The notes beneath the pieces were generated by a model, which worked only from the letters and a program-made list of their open reading frames with translations, ran no database searches and had not been told where the DNA came from. A stretch of 64,000 bases of DNA, from assembly GCF_902459615.1 (NCBI RefSeq), contig NZ_CABPSA010000012.1, forward strand, positions 47,979 through 111,978, given 5' to 3'. Positions 55,326-64,000 of this stretch are shown here, one piece after another; the first letter of the stretch is position 1; every line of letters begins with the position of its first letter. This DNA comes from Pandoraea commovens (lineage in GTDB: Bacteria; Pseudomonadota; Gammaproteobacteria; Burkholderiales; Burkholderiaceae). Made by a program: the position numbers and the translations under genes.

Positions 55326-55973
55326 CTATATATAGTAGGCCGTCGTCGTCATGACCTTTGCCGCTGCGCGCATGACGCGTTGGACCGGCGCTGGCAGCTC
55401 AATGCCACCGGCGTCACGCGCGGCCTGCCCGTGCTCGATCTCGTCCAGACGCATCTGATCGACGATGGCTCGCGAGCGCAGGTCGTGCGCAGGCAAGTCA
55501 TCGAGATGGCTGTCCAGATGATGCTCGACCTGACGCTCGGTCTCGGACATAAAGCCGAGACTCACCTCGTCGCCGCACTTCCCGGCGACGAAGCCGATGG
55601 CAAAAGCGCCCGCGTACCACAGCGGATTAAGCAGACTGGGACGCGAGCCGAGCTCCGAGAGACGGTGCGCCGTCCATGCGAGGTGATCCTCTTCTTCCTT
55701 GCCCGCGTGCTCGAACGCCGTGCGCAACTCGGGGCGCTTCGTCGCCAGCTTCTGTGCCTGATACAGCGCTTGCGCACAAACCTCACCGACATGGTTCACG
55801 CGCATGAGGCCTGCAACGTGGCGCCGCTCTTGGGACGTCAATGCGTCGTCGCCTACGGGGGCGTCGCTATTTTCGGATTGGACTGGGACGGGAGTCGGAC
55901 GGGACGCTTGCGTGACGCCTGCGATGGCACGCAGACCACGGTCAAGTTCGGAAATCAGACTGTCGGAGAACAT
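55326..55973 (-). CDS. coq7: 2-nonaprenyl-3-methyl-6-methoxy-1,4-benzoquinol hydroxylase Coq7
   Basis: Coq7 is a membrane-associated diiron hydroxylase of ubiquinone synthesis, the counterpart of UbiF. The 215-residue protein has the ferritin-like repeats with ligand motifs [15 protein letters not shown] and EIEHG. It has a non-conserved N-terminal 45 residues. ATG at 55973. It stands alone; 55974-56174 upstream shows nothing but possible promoters. Confidence 0.95.
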   Translation of the reverse strand: MFSDSLISELDRGLRAIAGVTQASRPTPVPVQSENSDAPVGDDALTSQERRHVAGLMRVNHVGEVCAQALYQAQKLATKRPELRTAFEHAGKEEEDHLAWTAHRLSELGSRPSLLNPLWYAGAFAIGFVAGKCGDEVSLGFMSETERQVEHHLDSHLDDLPAHDLRSRAIVDQMRLDEIEHGQAARDAGGIELPAPVQRVMRAAAKVMTTTAYYI

Positions 55974-56174
55974 CGTACTTTCAACTCACTTAAATCTTTC
56001 ACAATGCGGAACGCAGGACGATAATTTCACGCCCGCGGCCAATGATACGCCCCTTTATCCGGCGCGCCTTGCGCGGGCGCAAACGCGCGAAATCCCCGCC
56101 AGATGCCGGTTTCCACGATGTTGCGTAAACGAAACAAAACCCGCCGCGAACCCGCGTAAAACCGGCCTTTTCCT

Positions 56175-56239
56175 TTGCCGCCTAAAGTGAATTTGTTACA
56201 TTACGTCCAACTTCTCGCGAAGTTGATTAGCAAGGACGT
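56175..56239 (+). promoter_or_regulatory. Porin promoter and structured 5' leader
   Basis: A candidate promoter is TTGCCG (56175-56180), 16 bp, TACATT (56197-56202). CAACTTC/GAAGTTG (56208-56225) forms a tight hairpin with a 4-base loop, enclosed by ACGTCC/GGACGT (outer arms to about 56239). The start would be near 56209, putting the stem at the mRNA 5' end, where it could stabilise the transcript. Confidence 0.45.
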
Positions 56240-56291
56240 TATCACTAGTGACCTTGTTAAACAAATCTCACAATCCTTTGGAGATCACTCA

Positions 56292-57449
56292 ATGAAAAAG
56301 TCGCTTCTCGCTCTGGGTGTGCTCGGCGCATTCGCTGGCGCTGCTCACGCTCAAAGCAGCGTGACCCTGTACGGTATCATCGACGCTGGCCTGCAGTACG
56401 TCAGCAAGACTGGTGGCAACCTGGCTGGCACGGGTACCACGAACCACAACTTCCAGTTCGCCAACGGCAACCTGCAAGGTTCGCGTTGGGGCCTGAAGGG
56501 TGCTGAAGACCTCGGTGGCGGCCTGAAGGCGATCTTCGTCTTGGAAAACGGCTTCAACCTGGGTTCGGGCACGCTGGGCCAGAACAGCCGTATGTTCGGT
56601 CGTCAAGCCTACGTTGGTCTGAGCAGCGCAACGGCTGGTACGTTCACCATCGGTCGTCAGTACGACTCCGTGGTTGACTTCGTTGGCCCGTACGCTTCGG
56701 GTAGCCAATGGGCGACGTTCGCGGGCGCTCACCCGTTCGACAACGACAACCTGAACAACTCGTTCCGCGTCAACAACTCGGTCAAGTACACGACGATCAA
56801 CTACGCTGGCTTCAGCGCCGGCGGTATGTATGGCTTCTCGAACTCGGCTAACAACGGTTCGACGGGTTCGGGCTTCGCCAACAACCGTGCTTACTCGTTC
56901 GGTCTGGGCTACGCTAACGGCCCGGTGTCGTTCGGTGCTGGTTACTTGATGCTGAGCGCACCGGCTGCTAACTCGACCGGCGTGATCAACAACGGTGGCG
57001 ATGCAACGACCCCGATGACGCTCGGCGGCCTGGTTGCCAGCGACAAGGCATGGATCGCATCGGCAGGCGGTTCGTACGCCTTCGGTCCGGCCACGCTGGG
57101 TCTGGTCTACGCACACAGCGTGTACCAATACGTTGGTGGCGGCAGCTGGAAGTTCGACAACGCCGAACTGAACGCCAAGTACATGCTGACCCCGGCACTG
57201 CAACTGGGCGCTTCGTACACGTACACGTGGTCGACGCTTAACCTGACGGGCAGCAGCGTGTCGCCGAAGTACCACCAAGTCAACCTGGGCGTCGACTACT
57301 TCCTGTCGAAGCGCACGGACACGTACCTGGTTGGTCTGTGGCAACACGCCAACAACGACGCTCCTGGCGGCGCATCGTTGAACGGCCTGGGCTTCTCGAA
57401 CAGCACGAACCAGTTCGCCGTTACGGCTGGCGTGCGTCACAAGTTCTAA
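56292..57449 (+). CDS. Outer membrane porin (OmpC-like, Gram-negative porin family)
   Basis: A trimeric 16-stranded beta-barrel pore for small hydrophilic solutes. The 385-residue precursor has a signal peptide (MKKSLLALGVLGAFAGAAHAQ, cleavage after AHA). The mature part starts SSVTLYGIIDAGLQY and ends in a C-terminal strand with Phe (VRHKF), the signal for BAM insertion. Codon use is strongly biased and the gene has a strong terminator, which suggests high expression. ATG at 56292 has GGAG upstream; the open frame further upstream is the leader. Confidence 0.95.
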   Translation: MKKSLLALGVLGAFAGAAHAQSSVTLYGIIDAGLQYVSKTGGNLAGTGTTNHNFQFANGNLQGSRWGLKGAEDLGGGLKAIFVLENGFNLGSGTLGQNSRMFGRQAYVGLSSATAGTFTIGRQYDSVVDFVGPYASGSQWATFAGAHPFDNDNLNNSFRVNNSVKYTTINYAGFSAGGMYGFSNSANNGSTGSGFANNRAYSFGLGYANGPVSFGAGYLMLSAPAANSTGVINNGGDATTPMTLGGLVASDKAWIASAGGSYAFGPATLGLVYAHSVYQYVGGGSWKFDNAELNAKYMLTPALQLGASYTYTWSTLNLTGSSVSPKYHQVNLGVDYFLSKRTDTYLVGLWQHANNDAPGGASLNGLGFSNSTNQFAVTAGVRHKF

Positions 57450-57480
57450 GCTGACAGTTTCTGTCACTTAGGCTTTGGCG

Positions 57481-57508
57481 AAAGGGCACCTTCGGGTGCC
57501 CTTTTTTT
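57481..57508 (+). terminator. Intrinsic terminator of the porin gene
   Basis: A perfect 10-bp stem AAAGGGCACC/GGTGCCCTTT has a TTCG tetraloop and is followed by a T run. Confidence 0.93.
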
Positions 57509-57633
57509 ATGCGTCAGCGGCACAAAGCATCCGCCCTTCGGTGCAATCGCCCAAGCCTCGTAACCGCCCTATCTTGACCCGGCGATTATTTCAAACCTAA
57601 AATTTCCATACTGTAAATTTTCCGCCATCGACC

Positions 57634-58113
57634 ATGAGCCTCGCCGACTCCGATTCTCTCGATCTCGAAACGCGAGCCCACGATCGCGAGCACGACGCGC
57701 TGCGGCTTTGGCTGCGGCTGCTCACCTGCGCCAACCTGATCGAAACGGACATCCGCTCACGCCTTCGTCAGGAGTTTGACTGCACGCTTCCGCGCTTCGA
57801 TTTGCTTGCGCAGCTCGATCGTCACCCGGAAGGACTGAAGATGGGAGAGCTCAGTAAGCGAATGATGGTGACTGGCGGCAACGTGACCGGCATCACCGAT
57901 CAGTTGGAGAAAGAAGGCTGGGTGACGCGCGAGACCGTCGTGAATGACCGCCGCGCGTTTCTGATCAAACTGACGGCCCGTGGAAAGAAAGCCTTCTCCA
58001 ATATGGCCCGCGCTCACGAACAATGGATCGAGCAACGCCTGGGCGCCTTGCCGGAAGATCAGCGGCAGCAGCTCTATCTGCTGCTCGGGGATTTAAAGTC
58101 GGTCATTTCGTAG
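57634..58113 (+). CDS. MarR family transcriptional regulator
   Basis: The 159-residue protein has the winged helix-turn-helix of MarR proteins. The recognition region GELSKRMMVTGGNVTGITDQLEKEG is followed by the wing VNDRRAFLIKLTARG. MarR proteins are dimers that respond to phenolic or other small ligands. The target is unknown. It is convergent with the aminopeptidase gene at 58151 and next to the porin gene; no operator is identified. Confidence 0.92.
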   Translation: MSLADSDSLDLETRAHDREHDALRLWLRLLTCANLIETDIRSRLRQEFDCTLPRFDLLAQLDRHPEGLKMGELSKRMMVTGGNVTGITDQLEKEGWVTRETVVNDRRAFLIKLTARGKKAFSNMARAHEQWIEQRLGALPEDQRQQLYLLLGDLKSVIS

Positions 58114-58150
58114 CGATAGCGAAGTACCGCGAATGCATTTCGCGCACAGA

Positions 58151-59284
58151 TCACCGCACAGCCTGCATCGGCGCGTCCAGTAGCGCTCGGGCGGTGGCGG
58201 CCGCTGGCGTACTGTCCAATGCGGCGAGCGTCGCATTTCGTTCAGCTTCCGGCCGTTTTGACATGGCTTTGACCGCCGCATAGAACCTTGGCAGGTCGTC
58301 ATGCTCTTGCGCCAGCAGCGCCATAAACGCTGGCACCCACTGGTTATAGGTCGCGAACGATCCGATCTTGGCGTTGTTCAGATCCGTGGCAAACCATAGA
58401 TCGAATCCCTTGTAACCGCCCCAGGACGTCTTCAGCGCGTCGTAATCCGCACGCATGCGATCGAACAGGGCATCCTTGCTCGCCACCTTTGCCGCGTCCG
58501 TTTCCGAACTGTCATACACGGCTTCGAGTCGTTTTCGATACCCATCGACCAATTTGCGGAACTGGCGACGATGCGCATCGTAACGGTCGTACTCCATCGC
58601 CGCGTCGGGGTGTGCGGCGAGCCAGCGCCGAACACCCACCGTCTCGACTGTCACAGCGAAGGACTCGTTAAACGCCGTATCTCCCCGGACAAACAGAATC
58701 TGATGCGCGAGCTCGTGGAAGATCATGCGCGCGACTTCCGCCCGCGGGAGGTAGATGAAGGTGTTTAGCAGCGGATCGTCAAAGTAGCCTAGCGTCGAAT
58801 AGGCAGGGATTCCCGCGACGAACGTCTCCCATCCATCCCGGTGGAGTTCGGCCGCGTATGCTTCAGCAGACTCGCGCGAGTAATAGCCACGGTACTCGAC
58901 GCAACCGACGACCAACAGGCACGACTCGTGAAGCTTCAGGGACAGGGCGGGCGCAGCGAAGACGTTGTACACAACGAATGGCCGCTTGAGATCGGCATAG
59001 CTGCGATAGCTGCCGTTATCCGGTTCACCGAGTGCCGAGACAGCGTAGCTGCGAATTTGCTCTGCCTCGATCAGCCGCGTGCGCAAACGCGGATCGATCG
59101 ACGGATCGGCCAGCAAATCACTCACCGGCTGCGCTTCATGTAAGACCGTGAAGTGGCCGTTGATCGACTGCGCGTAGTAGCCGACCTGCGCGCAGCCGGG
59201 AAGCCCAATCGCCAGGGCTATCGTCACGGCGAGTCCCGCGCCCCGGGGGCCCCACCGCAGGAGCGTCGCAAGCAAGATCGGCAT
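58151..59284 (-). CDS. Putative aminopeptidase lipoprotein (PF10023 type)
   Basis: The protein (377 residues) has a signal peptide with lipobox LPGC and then the GYYAQSINGH motif typical of this family. A metal site HELAH (FHELAHQILF) is followed downstream by NESFA, giving the gluzincin-like HExxH...E layout. The family is annotated as putative aminopeptidase; activity is not well documented. ATG at 59284 was chosen because the upstream extension lacks signal peptide features. It is on the same strand as and 74 bp downstream of the molybdopterin oxidoreductase. Confidence 0.88.
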   Translation of the reverse strand: MPILLATLLRWGPRGAGLAVTIALAIGLPGCAQVGYYAQSINGHFTVLHEAQPVSDLLADPSIDPRLRTRLIEAEQIRSYAVSALGEPDNGSYRSYADLKRPFVVYNVFAAPALSLKLHESCLLVVGCVEYRGYYSRESAEAYAAELHRDGWETFVAGIPAYSTLGYFDDPLLNTFIYLPRAEVARMIFHELAHQILFVRGDTAFNESFAVTVETVGVRRWLAAHPDAAMEYDRYDAHRRQFRKLVDGYRKRLEAVYDSSETDAAKVASKDALFDRMRADYDALKTSWGGYKGFDLWFATDLNNAKIGSFATYNQWVPAFMALLAQEHDDLPRFYAAVKAMSKRPEAERNATLAALDSTPAAATARALLDAPMQAVR

Positions 59285-59358
59285 TGCTAGACTCCAGGGT
59301 GTTGATTCGAAAGGGACTCGGAACCGGCTTAGGACGGGCTTATGGAACGTCGTCGCCG

Positions 59359-61434
59359 TCAGACCGGTGCGACGTCGACCAGGCAATCGTAAAACGTCGG
59401 CGCCCGGCCAAGATCGGTGAGTTGCTGGCTAGTGACTTCGTTGGCGTTCTTTCCGTCCGGTGCGAGCTTCTTCCACCAGATCGATAGTCCGACGACAACG
59501 CCCTCTCGCGCTTTCTCCGTGACCCGAGCCTTGGCACTCAGCGTGCCCCGGTCGTTGAAAATGCGCACGTTCGCACCATCCGAAATGCCCCGTGGCGCAG
59601 CGTCTTCCGGGTGAATATCCAACGTGGGCTCTCCGACCGAAGCCCGAAGACTGTCGACGTTAACGAAGCTGGAATTCAGGAAGTTGCGCGCCGGCGGCGA
59701 AATCATGGCCAGCGGATAACGCTCGGCCAACTCCGGATTGCTGGCGACCGATTCGTACGGCGGCACCCAATCCGGTAGCGGATCGAATCCTTCTTCACGC
59801 ATACGTTCGGAGTAGAACTCGCACTTGCCGGATGGCGTGTAAAACTGGCCATTCGCAAAGGGTGCCTCAGGCAGATCGTAGCGAATCCACCCATCACGTT
59901 TGAGCGTCGCCCAGTCACTGCCAGCCATGCGAGCATCGCTCCAGCGAATCGATTGCTCCGCCAATTGGTCGTCGGTGTCGGAAAAACACGACTCCTGCCA
60001 TCCCATCCGCTTAGCCAGCAGACGGAAAATCTCCGAGTTCGGTTTCGACTCGCCGAGCGGCGCGATGGCAGGGTTATTCGCGAGCAGATACGTGTGCCCG
60101 TACGCCTTGTGAATGTCCAGATGCTCGAGCTGCGTGGTCGCTGGCAACACGAAGTCGGCGTAGTCTGCCGTGTCCGTCTGGAAGTGTTCGAGTACGACAG
60201 TAAAGAGATCTTCACGTCCGAAGCCAGCCGCCACCTTGCTCGACTCAGGCGCAACGGCCACCGGGTTGCTGTTGTACACCACCAGTGCCTCGATCTTCGG
60301 GCCGAAAACGTCGTCGCCCGGATGACACAACGCGTCACCGATGGCGCTCATATTGACGATGCGCGCCGGTTTGTCCTGACGCGCCCGCAGATCGGGACGT
60401 GCCTGCGCCACCGCATCCACCGGCGCATAGCCGGACGTAGACATCAGCAGCCCACCAGCCGGGTCTCGCCAAGCACCGATCAGCGCCGGGAGACAGGCCA
60501 CTGCACGCGTTGCCTGACCACCGCCCTTCGCGCGCTGCATGCCGTAGTTGAGACGAATGGCGGCAGGCTTCGCACTGGCGTACTCACGAGCCAGCGTCGT
60601 CACCGTTTCTTCGGGAATGCCGCAAATCTCGGCGACACGCGCCGGCGTGTAGCGACGTACGCGATCCTTGAGCTCGCTGTAACCGACCGTGTGACGTGCG
60701 ATGTACTCGTGATCGACCAGATCTTCCGCAATCAGCACGTGCATCATGCCCAGCGCCAACGCCGCATCGGTGCCCGGCAGCAGTGCGATGTGCTGATGGC
60801 ACTTCTCAGCGGTGAGGGACCGGTAGGGATCGATGGCAATCAGCTTGGCACCCCGTCGCTTGGCTTCCTGCGCAATGGCCCAGAAGTGCACGCTCGACGT
60901 GATGGGATTACTCCCCCAGATGAGGATAAGTTTGCTATCGACGAAATGCTCGACATGCATGCCAACGCCAGCGCCATACGTATATCGAAGCCCTGCGGCC
61001 CCCGCGCTCGCGCAGATAGTGCGATCGAGATCGGATGCACCGATCTTGTTGAAGAAACGTGCGGCCATCGACTCGCCCTGCACGAAGCCCATCGTACCGG
61101 CGTAGCTGTAGGGCAGGATCGCTTCGGGCTCTCGGGCCGCAATGACGCCAAGGCGGGCGGCAATTTCATCGAGCGCTTCGTCCCAGCTCACCCGCATGAA
61201 CTCGCCGCTGCCCTTCGGCCCAACGCGCTTGAGCGGGTGCAGCAGACGATCCGGGTGATAAGTTCGTTCAGTGTAACGAGAGACTTTCGTGCACAGGACG
61301 CCCTTGGTCGTCGGATGGTCCGCATCTCCCTGGACCTTAATCGCGACGCCGTTCTCCACCGTCACGTGCAGTGCGCACGTATCGGGACAGTCATGCGGGC
61401 ATGCGGCCCGAACGACGTGGGTATTGGTCGTCAT
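59359..61434 (-). CDS. Molybdopterin oxidoreductase (DMSO reductase family)
   Basis: The 691-residue protein opens with a 4Fe-4S binding set C12, C16, C20 and C48 (CPHDCPDTC ... VLC). Molybdopterin domains follow (GSNPITSSVHFW, IDPYRSLTA) and a C-terminal dinucleotide-binding domain (NDRGTLSAKARV). There is no Tat signal, so it is cytoplasmic. The substrate is unknown. No electron transfer subunit, membrane anchor or chaperone gene is adjacent, so it must use a separate partner. ATG at 61434 with GAGAGGAG upstream; the longer open frame to 61788 is not coding. It is divergent from the M20 gene. Confidence 0.92.
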   Translation of the reverse strand: MTTNTHVVRAACPHDCPDTCALHVTVENGVAIKVQGDADHPTTKGVLCTKVSRYTERTYHPDRLLHPLKRVGPKGSGEFMRVSWDEALDEIAARLGVIAAREPEAILPYSYAGTMGFVQGESMAARFFNKIGASDLDRTICASAGAAGLRYTYGAGVGMHVEHFVDSKLILIWGSNPITSSVHFWAIAQEAKRRGAKLIAIDPYRSLTAEKCHQHIALLPGTDAALALGMMHVLIAEDLVDHEYIARHTVGYSELKDRVRRYTPARVAEICGIPEETVTTLAREYASAKPAAIRLNYGMQRAKGGGQATRAVACLPALIGAWRDPAGGLLMSTSGYAPVDAVAQARPDLRARQDKPARIVNMSAIGDALCHPGDDVFGPKIEALVVYNSNPVAVAPESSKVAAGFGREDLFTVVLEHFQTDTADYADFVLPATTQLEHLDIHKAYGHTYLLANNPAIAPLGESKPNSEIFRLLAKRMGWQESCFSDTDDQLAEQSIRWSDARMAGSDWATLKRDGWIRYDLPEAPFANGQFYTPSGKCEFYSERMREEGFDPLPDWVPPYESVASNPELAERYPLAMISPPARNFLNSSFVNVDSLRASVGEPTLDIHPEDAAPRGISDGANVRIFNDRGTLSAKARVTEKAREGVVVGLSIWWKKLAPDGKNANEVTSQQLTDLGRAPTFYDCLVDVAPV

Positions 61435-61648
61435 CAAACTACTCCTCTCTCTACCAAATTTCTGCGCTCGGGGACATTGGCGCGCTGGCGATATTGTATT
61501 ACGTTCGCCCGCGGGCTGCCCCGCCGCACGGGCATTCGCGACTTTTTTCAGGCGTGTCCGACCGCTCGTTCGGACATTTCCGAGCGAGGTGCCAGACCTG
61601 CCCATTAGGGGTAAGATGAGCCATTGCGCTCCGCAGGAAACCCCCGTC

Positions 61649-62845
61649 ATGAAGCTCATTCCAGAAATCGACGCCGCTCGCGGCGAAATCCAGACTATCC
61701 GACGTGACATCCACGCGCACCCCGAGCTGTGCTTCGAAGAGAAACGCACCTCCGACGTTGTCGCCGACACGTTGACCCAATGGGGCATCCCGATTCATCG
61801 GGGCCTCGGCAAGACAGGTCTCGTTGGCATCATCAAGAATGGCAGCAGCGACCGCGCGATCGGTCTGCGCGCCGACATGGACGCCCTCCCGATTCACGAA
61901 GCCAATACCTTCGAGCATGCCTCTCAGCATGAAGGGAAGATGCACGCCTGCGGGCATGACGGGCACACCGCCATGCTGCTTGCTGCAGCGCAATATCTGC
62001 AGAAGCACCGAAATTTCGATGGCACGGTCTACCTGATTTTCCAGCCCGCGGAAGAAGGTGGCGGTGGTGCACGGGAGATGATCAAGGACGGGCTGTTCGA
62101 ACGTTTCCCGATGCAAGCGGTGTTCGGTATGCACAACTGGCCGGGCGTACCGACGGGGACCTTCGCCGTCACGCCTGGGCCGATGATGGCATCGAGCAAC
62201 GAATTCAAGATTTCGATTCGCGGTAAGGGTACGCATGCCGGTATTCCGAACGCGGGGATCGATCCGGTGATTGCTGCTGTCCAGGTCGCTCAAGCGCTGC
62301 AGAGCATCATCACCCGCAATAAGCGTCCGATTGACGCAGCAGTGCTCTCGATCACTCAAATCCACGCTGGCGATACGACGAACGTTGTCCCTGATCTGGC
62401 ATGGCTTGGCGGCACGATTCGCACGTTCTCTATCGAGGTCCTCGACCTGATTGAGACACGGCTTCGCGAGATTTCCGAGTTTGTGGCCAAGGGGCTCGGT
62501 TGCACAGCCGAAATCGAGTTTCACCGCAACTACCCGCCGACCATTAATGAGCCGGGCATGGCTGCGCTATGCGCCGATGTGATGCGGCAAGTGGTGGGGG
62601 ACGAGAACGTCAATGACAAGGTCGAGCCCACGATGGGCGCGGAAGATTTCTCGTTCATGCTGCTCGAGAAGCCGGGTGCCTACGTTTTCATCGGGAATGG
62701 TGACGGAACGCACCGGGATAGCGGTCACGGCCTCGGTCCTTGCAACCTCCACAACGCCAGCTATGATTTCAACGATGATCTGCTGCCGCTCGGTGGCACC
62801 TATTGGGTCAAGCTGGTCGAGACGTATTTCGAGCGCAATAAGTGA
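61649..62845 (+). CDS. M20D family amidohydrolase (hippurate hydrolase-like)
   Basis: The 398-residue protein has the M20D metal and catalytic signatures HACGHDGHTAM, PAEEGGGGA and GAEDFS. A dimerisation lid domain (about residues 185-300) sits in the middle. These enzymes split N-acyl amino acids such as hippurate or N-acetyl compounds. The exact substrate is not predictable. ATG at 61649 has AGGAAA upstream. It is divergent from the molybdopterin oxidoreductase across 214 bp and followed by a terminator. Confidence 0.93.
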   Translation: MKLIPEIDAARGEIQTIRRDIHAHPELCFEEKRTSDVVADTLTQWGIPIHRGLGKTGLVGIIKNGSSDRAIGLRADMDALPIHEANTFEHASQHEGKMHACGHDGHTAMLLAAAQYLQKHRNFDGTVYLIFQPAEEGGGGAREMIKDGLFERFPMQAVFGMHNWPGVPTGTFAVTPGPMMASSNEFKISIRGKGTHAGIPNAGIDPVIAAVQVAQALQSIITRNKRPIDAAVLSITQIHAGDTTNVVPDLAWLGGTIRTFSIEVLDLIETRLREISEFVAKGLGCTAEIEFHRNYPPTINEPGMAALCADVMRQVVGDENVNDKVEPTMGAEDFSFMLLEKPGAYVFIGNGDGTHRDSGHGLGPCNLHNASYDFNDDLLPLGGTYWVKLVETYFERNK

Positions 62846-62875
62846 GTAAGCGACGCTGATGTCTCAGCGCCCAAC

Positions 62876-62908
62876 AAAAAGCCAGCAATGTGATTTGCTG
62901 GCTTTTTT
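62876..62908 (+). terminator. Intrinsic terminator of the M20 gene
   Basis: AAAAAGCCAGCAA pairs with its complement ending in a T run. It may also serve the convergent gene at 62932-63774. Confidence 0.88.
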
Positions 62909-62931
62909 GCTTTTGATGGTGCTATCAGCTG

Positions 62932-63774
62932 CTATTTTGCTGCTGTCGTCGTCGGAATACCATCTGCGTCCAAGTGGATATCACCGTACCACGCAGTGAA
63001 CTTGGACTGCGTATTATCGCCGTCGCTCATGATGGCGATACCGATCAAACGGCCCGGCGGTTCGCCAAACGCCTTTTCATAATCCTTCGCGATATCGCGG
63101 GAATACGTCAGCCATTGGCCGAGGTTGCTCGTGCCACGCTCAACGACAACCGAACGGATACGGCCGGTGTACGGATTGGGCACCACGTCATTCACGGCGA
63201 GCTTGTCGTCACCCCACGTGTACATCAGCGTCGCAAATGGCAACTCCCTGCCGCTGACCATTCGGGCCAGCTCACGGTGCATGTGATCTTGCATGGAGAG
63301 TTTGCCTGCGTCTCCGTCGAAAGCGAGCGCAATGCGCAGCGGCGCGTCATCGTATCGCTTCGTACGTATATCCGCATTGACCGGCATGGCGTCTGTTCGC
63401 CAACGCCACGTCAATTTCGCACCGGGATACACGGGAATATCGAGCTTCTGCGCAATGCCGGAAGCCGACCCGTCAACGGTCGCTCGAATCACTGCGATTC
63501 CTTCGCTATCCGTGGTTTGCTCGTAGTGCGTCAGACGCTTATTACGGGTGACAAGATATGTTTCCCAGTGCGGAGGAAGCCCTTCAGGATCGACGGCCGC
63601 GGAGAGCGGTGCGATCTCTTCATGATGTGACAACGCAGTCGAGCCTGAAACGTGCGCCATCGCTGCATCGTGCGACGCACATCCACCGATACCGCCAATC
63701 GTGATGGCAGCACCCAAACTCGCCAACCCGACCTGCCACCGCGCGTAATGCTTAGTTCTATTCTGATCGACCAC
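62932..63774 (-). CDS. DUF3047 domain lipoprotein
   Basis: The protein (280 residues) has a signal segment ending in the lipobox IGGC (Cys about residue 32) and then the DUF3047 domain (WRWRTDAMP, YTWG, GIAIMSDGDNT). The function of DUF3047 is unknown; it is predicted secreted and beta-rich. No ATG suits the start. GTG at 63774 has GGGGAG at good distance and begins a normal signal peptide; TTG at 63798 is possible. It is convergent with the M20 gene and lies downstream of the rRNA terminator. Confidence 0.85.
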   Translation of the reverse strand: MVDQNRTKHYARWQVGLASLGAAITIGGIGGCASHDAAMAHVSGSTALSHHEEIAPLSAAVDPEGLPPHWETYLVTRNKRLTHYEQTTDSEGIAVIRATVDGSASGIAQKLDIPVYPGAKLTWRWRTDAMPVNADIRTKRYDDAPLRIALAFDGDAGKLSMQDHMHRELARMVSGRELPFATLMYTWGDDKLAVNDVVPNPYTGRIRSVVVERGTSNLGQWLTYSRDIAKDYEKAFGEPPGRLIGIAIMSDGDNTQSKFTAWYGDIHLDADGIPTTTAAK

Positions 63775-63904
63775 CCGTTTTACTCCCCGAACTTCCAACC
63801 CCGTGGCCGAATGCTAAGCGAGAAATGCGCGACGATCTACCCGGAATTTCACTTCGTGCTGACGTTACAACAACGCAGTAATGCACAAAGCGTCAACGCA
63901 AAGC

Positions 63905-63940
63905 AAAAACCCCTTGCTACGTATGTAGCAAGGGGTTTTT
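63905..63940 (-). terminator. Terminator of the rRNA operon
   Basis: A perfect 16-bp stem AAAAACCCCTTGCTAC with its complement closes a 4-base loop (GTAT) and ends in T residues on the minus strand. It lies 6 bases after the 5S rRNA 3' end. Confidence 0.95.
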
Positions 63941-63946
63941 AAGGGG

Positions 63947-64000
63947 AGCCTGACGATTACCTACTTTCACACGGGTATCCGCACTATCATCGGCGTGGAG
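63947..64000 (-). rRNA. rrf: 5S ribosomal RNA, 3' part
   Basis: The reverse complement ends GTGAAAGTAGGTAATCGTCAGG and contains GCGGATACCCGTGTG. This is the conserved 3' third of bacterial 5S rRNA. The remainder and the 23S and 16S genes lie beyond the window, and the operon is read toward it. Confidence 0.93.

Overview
The window reads as a stretch of core chromosome from a GC-rich betaproteobacterium. The most likely source is a Burkholderiaceae member close to Pandoraea. This rests on gene content (histone H1-like AlaLysPro protein, CNP1-like lipoprotein, PP0621 family, DUF3047 lipoprotein, OmpC-type porin, Coq7) and gene order; the genus is inference. I see no prophage, insertion sequence, CRISPR array or genomic island.

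Layout. 1-438 is the end of a glycine-zipper outer membrane lipoprotein gene. 604-1242 encodes a repetitive Lys/Ala/Pro histone-like protein. 2040-8104 holds the class Ia ribonucleotide reductase genes nrdB and nrdA, separated by an aldose epimerase gene on the opposite strand. Each nrd gene has its own pair of NrdR-type boxes 31 bp apart. 8176-22175 is a housekeeping run: ampD, small membrane proteins, a CcsA-type protein, ffh, hpt, marC, proS, rppH, proB, obgE, rpmA, rplU, ispB and tRNA-Pro(CGG). 22403-28902 holds a CorC-type transporter and then a tight cluster pilB-like/pilC/pilD/coaE, followed by zapD and yacG. 29039-34907 carries mutT, a DUF815 ATPase, argJ and secA.

35796-54905 is a complete division and cell wall (dcw) cluster read on the minus strand: mraZ, rsmH, ftsL, ftsI, murE, murF, mraY, murD, ftsW, murG, murC, ddlB, ftsQ, ftsA, ftsZ, lpxC. 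It makes the UDP-MurNAc-pentapeptide and lipid II (mur genes, ddlB, mraY, murG), exports and polymerises the precursor at the septum (ftsW, ftsI), and builds the divisome (ftsL, Q, A, Z). Its promoter (TTGACC-17-TAAAGT) is overlapped by four MraZ-type repeats spaced exactly 10 bp apart, which implies autoregulation by MraZ.

55326-63774 holds coq7, a major porin gene, a MarR regulator gene, a DUF2265-type aminopeptidase lipoprotein gene, a lone molybdopterin oxidoreductase gene, an M20 amidohydrolase gene and a DUF3047 lipoprotein gene. The window ends inside the 3' end of a 5S rRNA gene whose rRNA operon is read toward the window, closed by a 16-bp terminator stem.

I found no clearly new multi-gene system. 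The most useful observations are regulatory (paired NrdR boxes, the MraZ box/promoter overlap, extended -10 promoters that decide start codons), a possible structured RNA at 9.09-9.18 kb, and an unusual minimal pilBCD set whose PilD lacks the usual cysteine motif.
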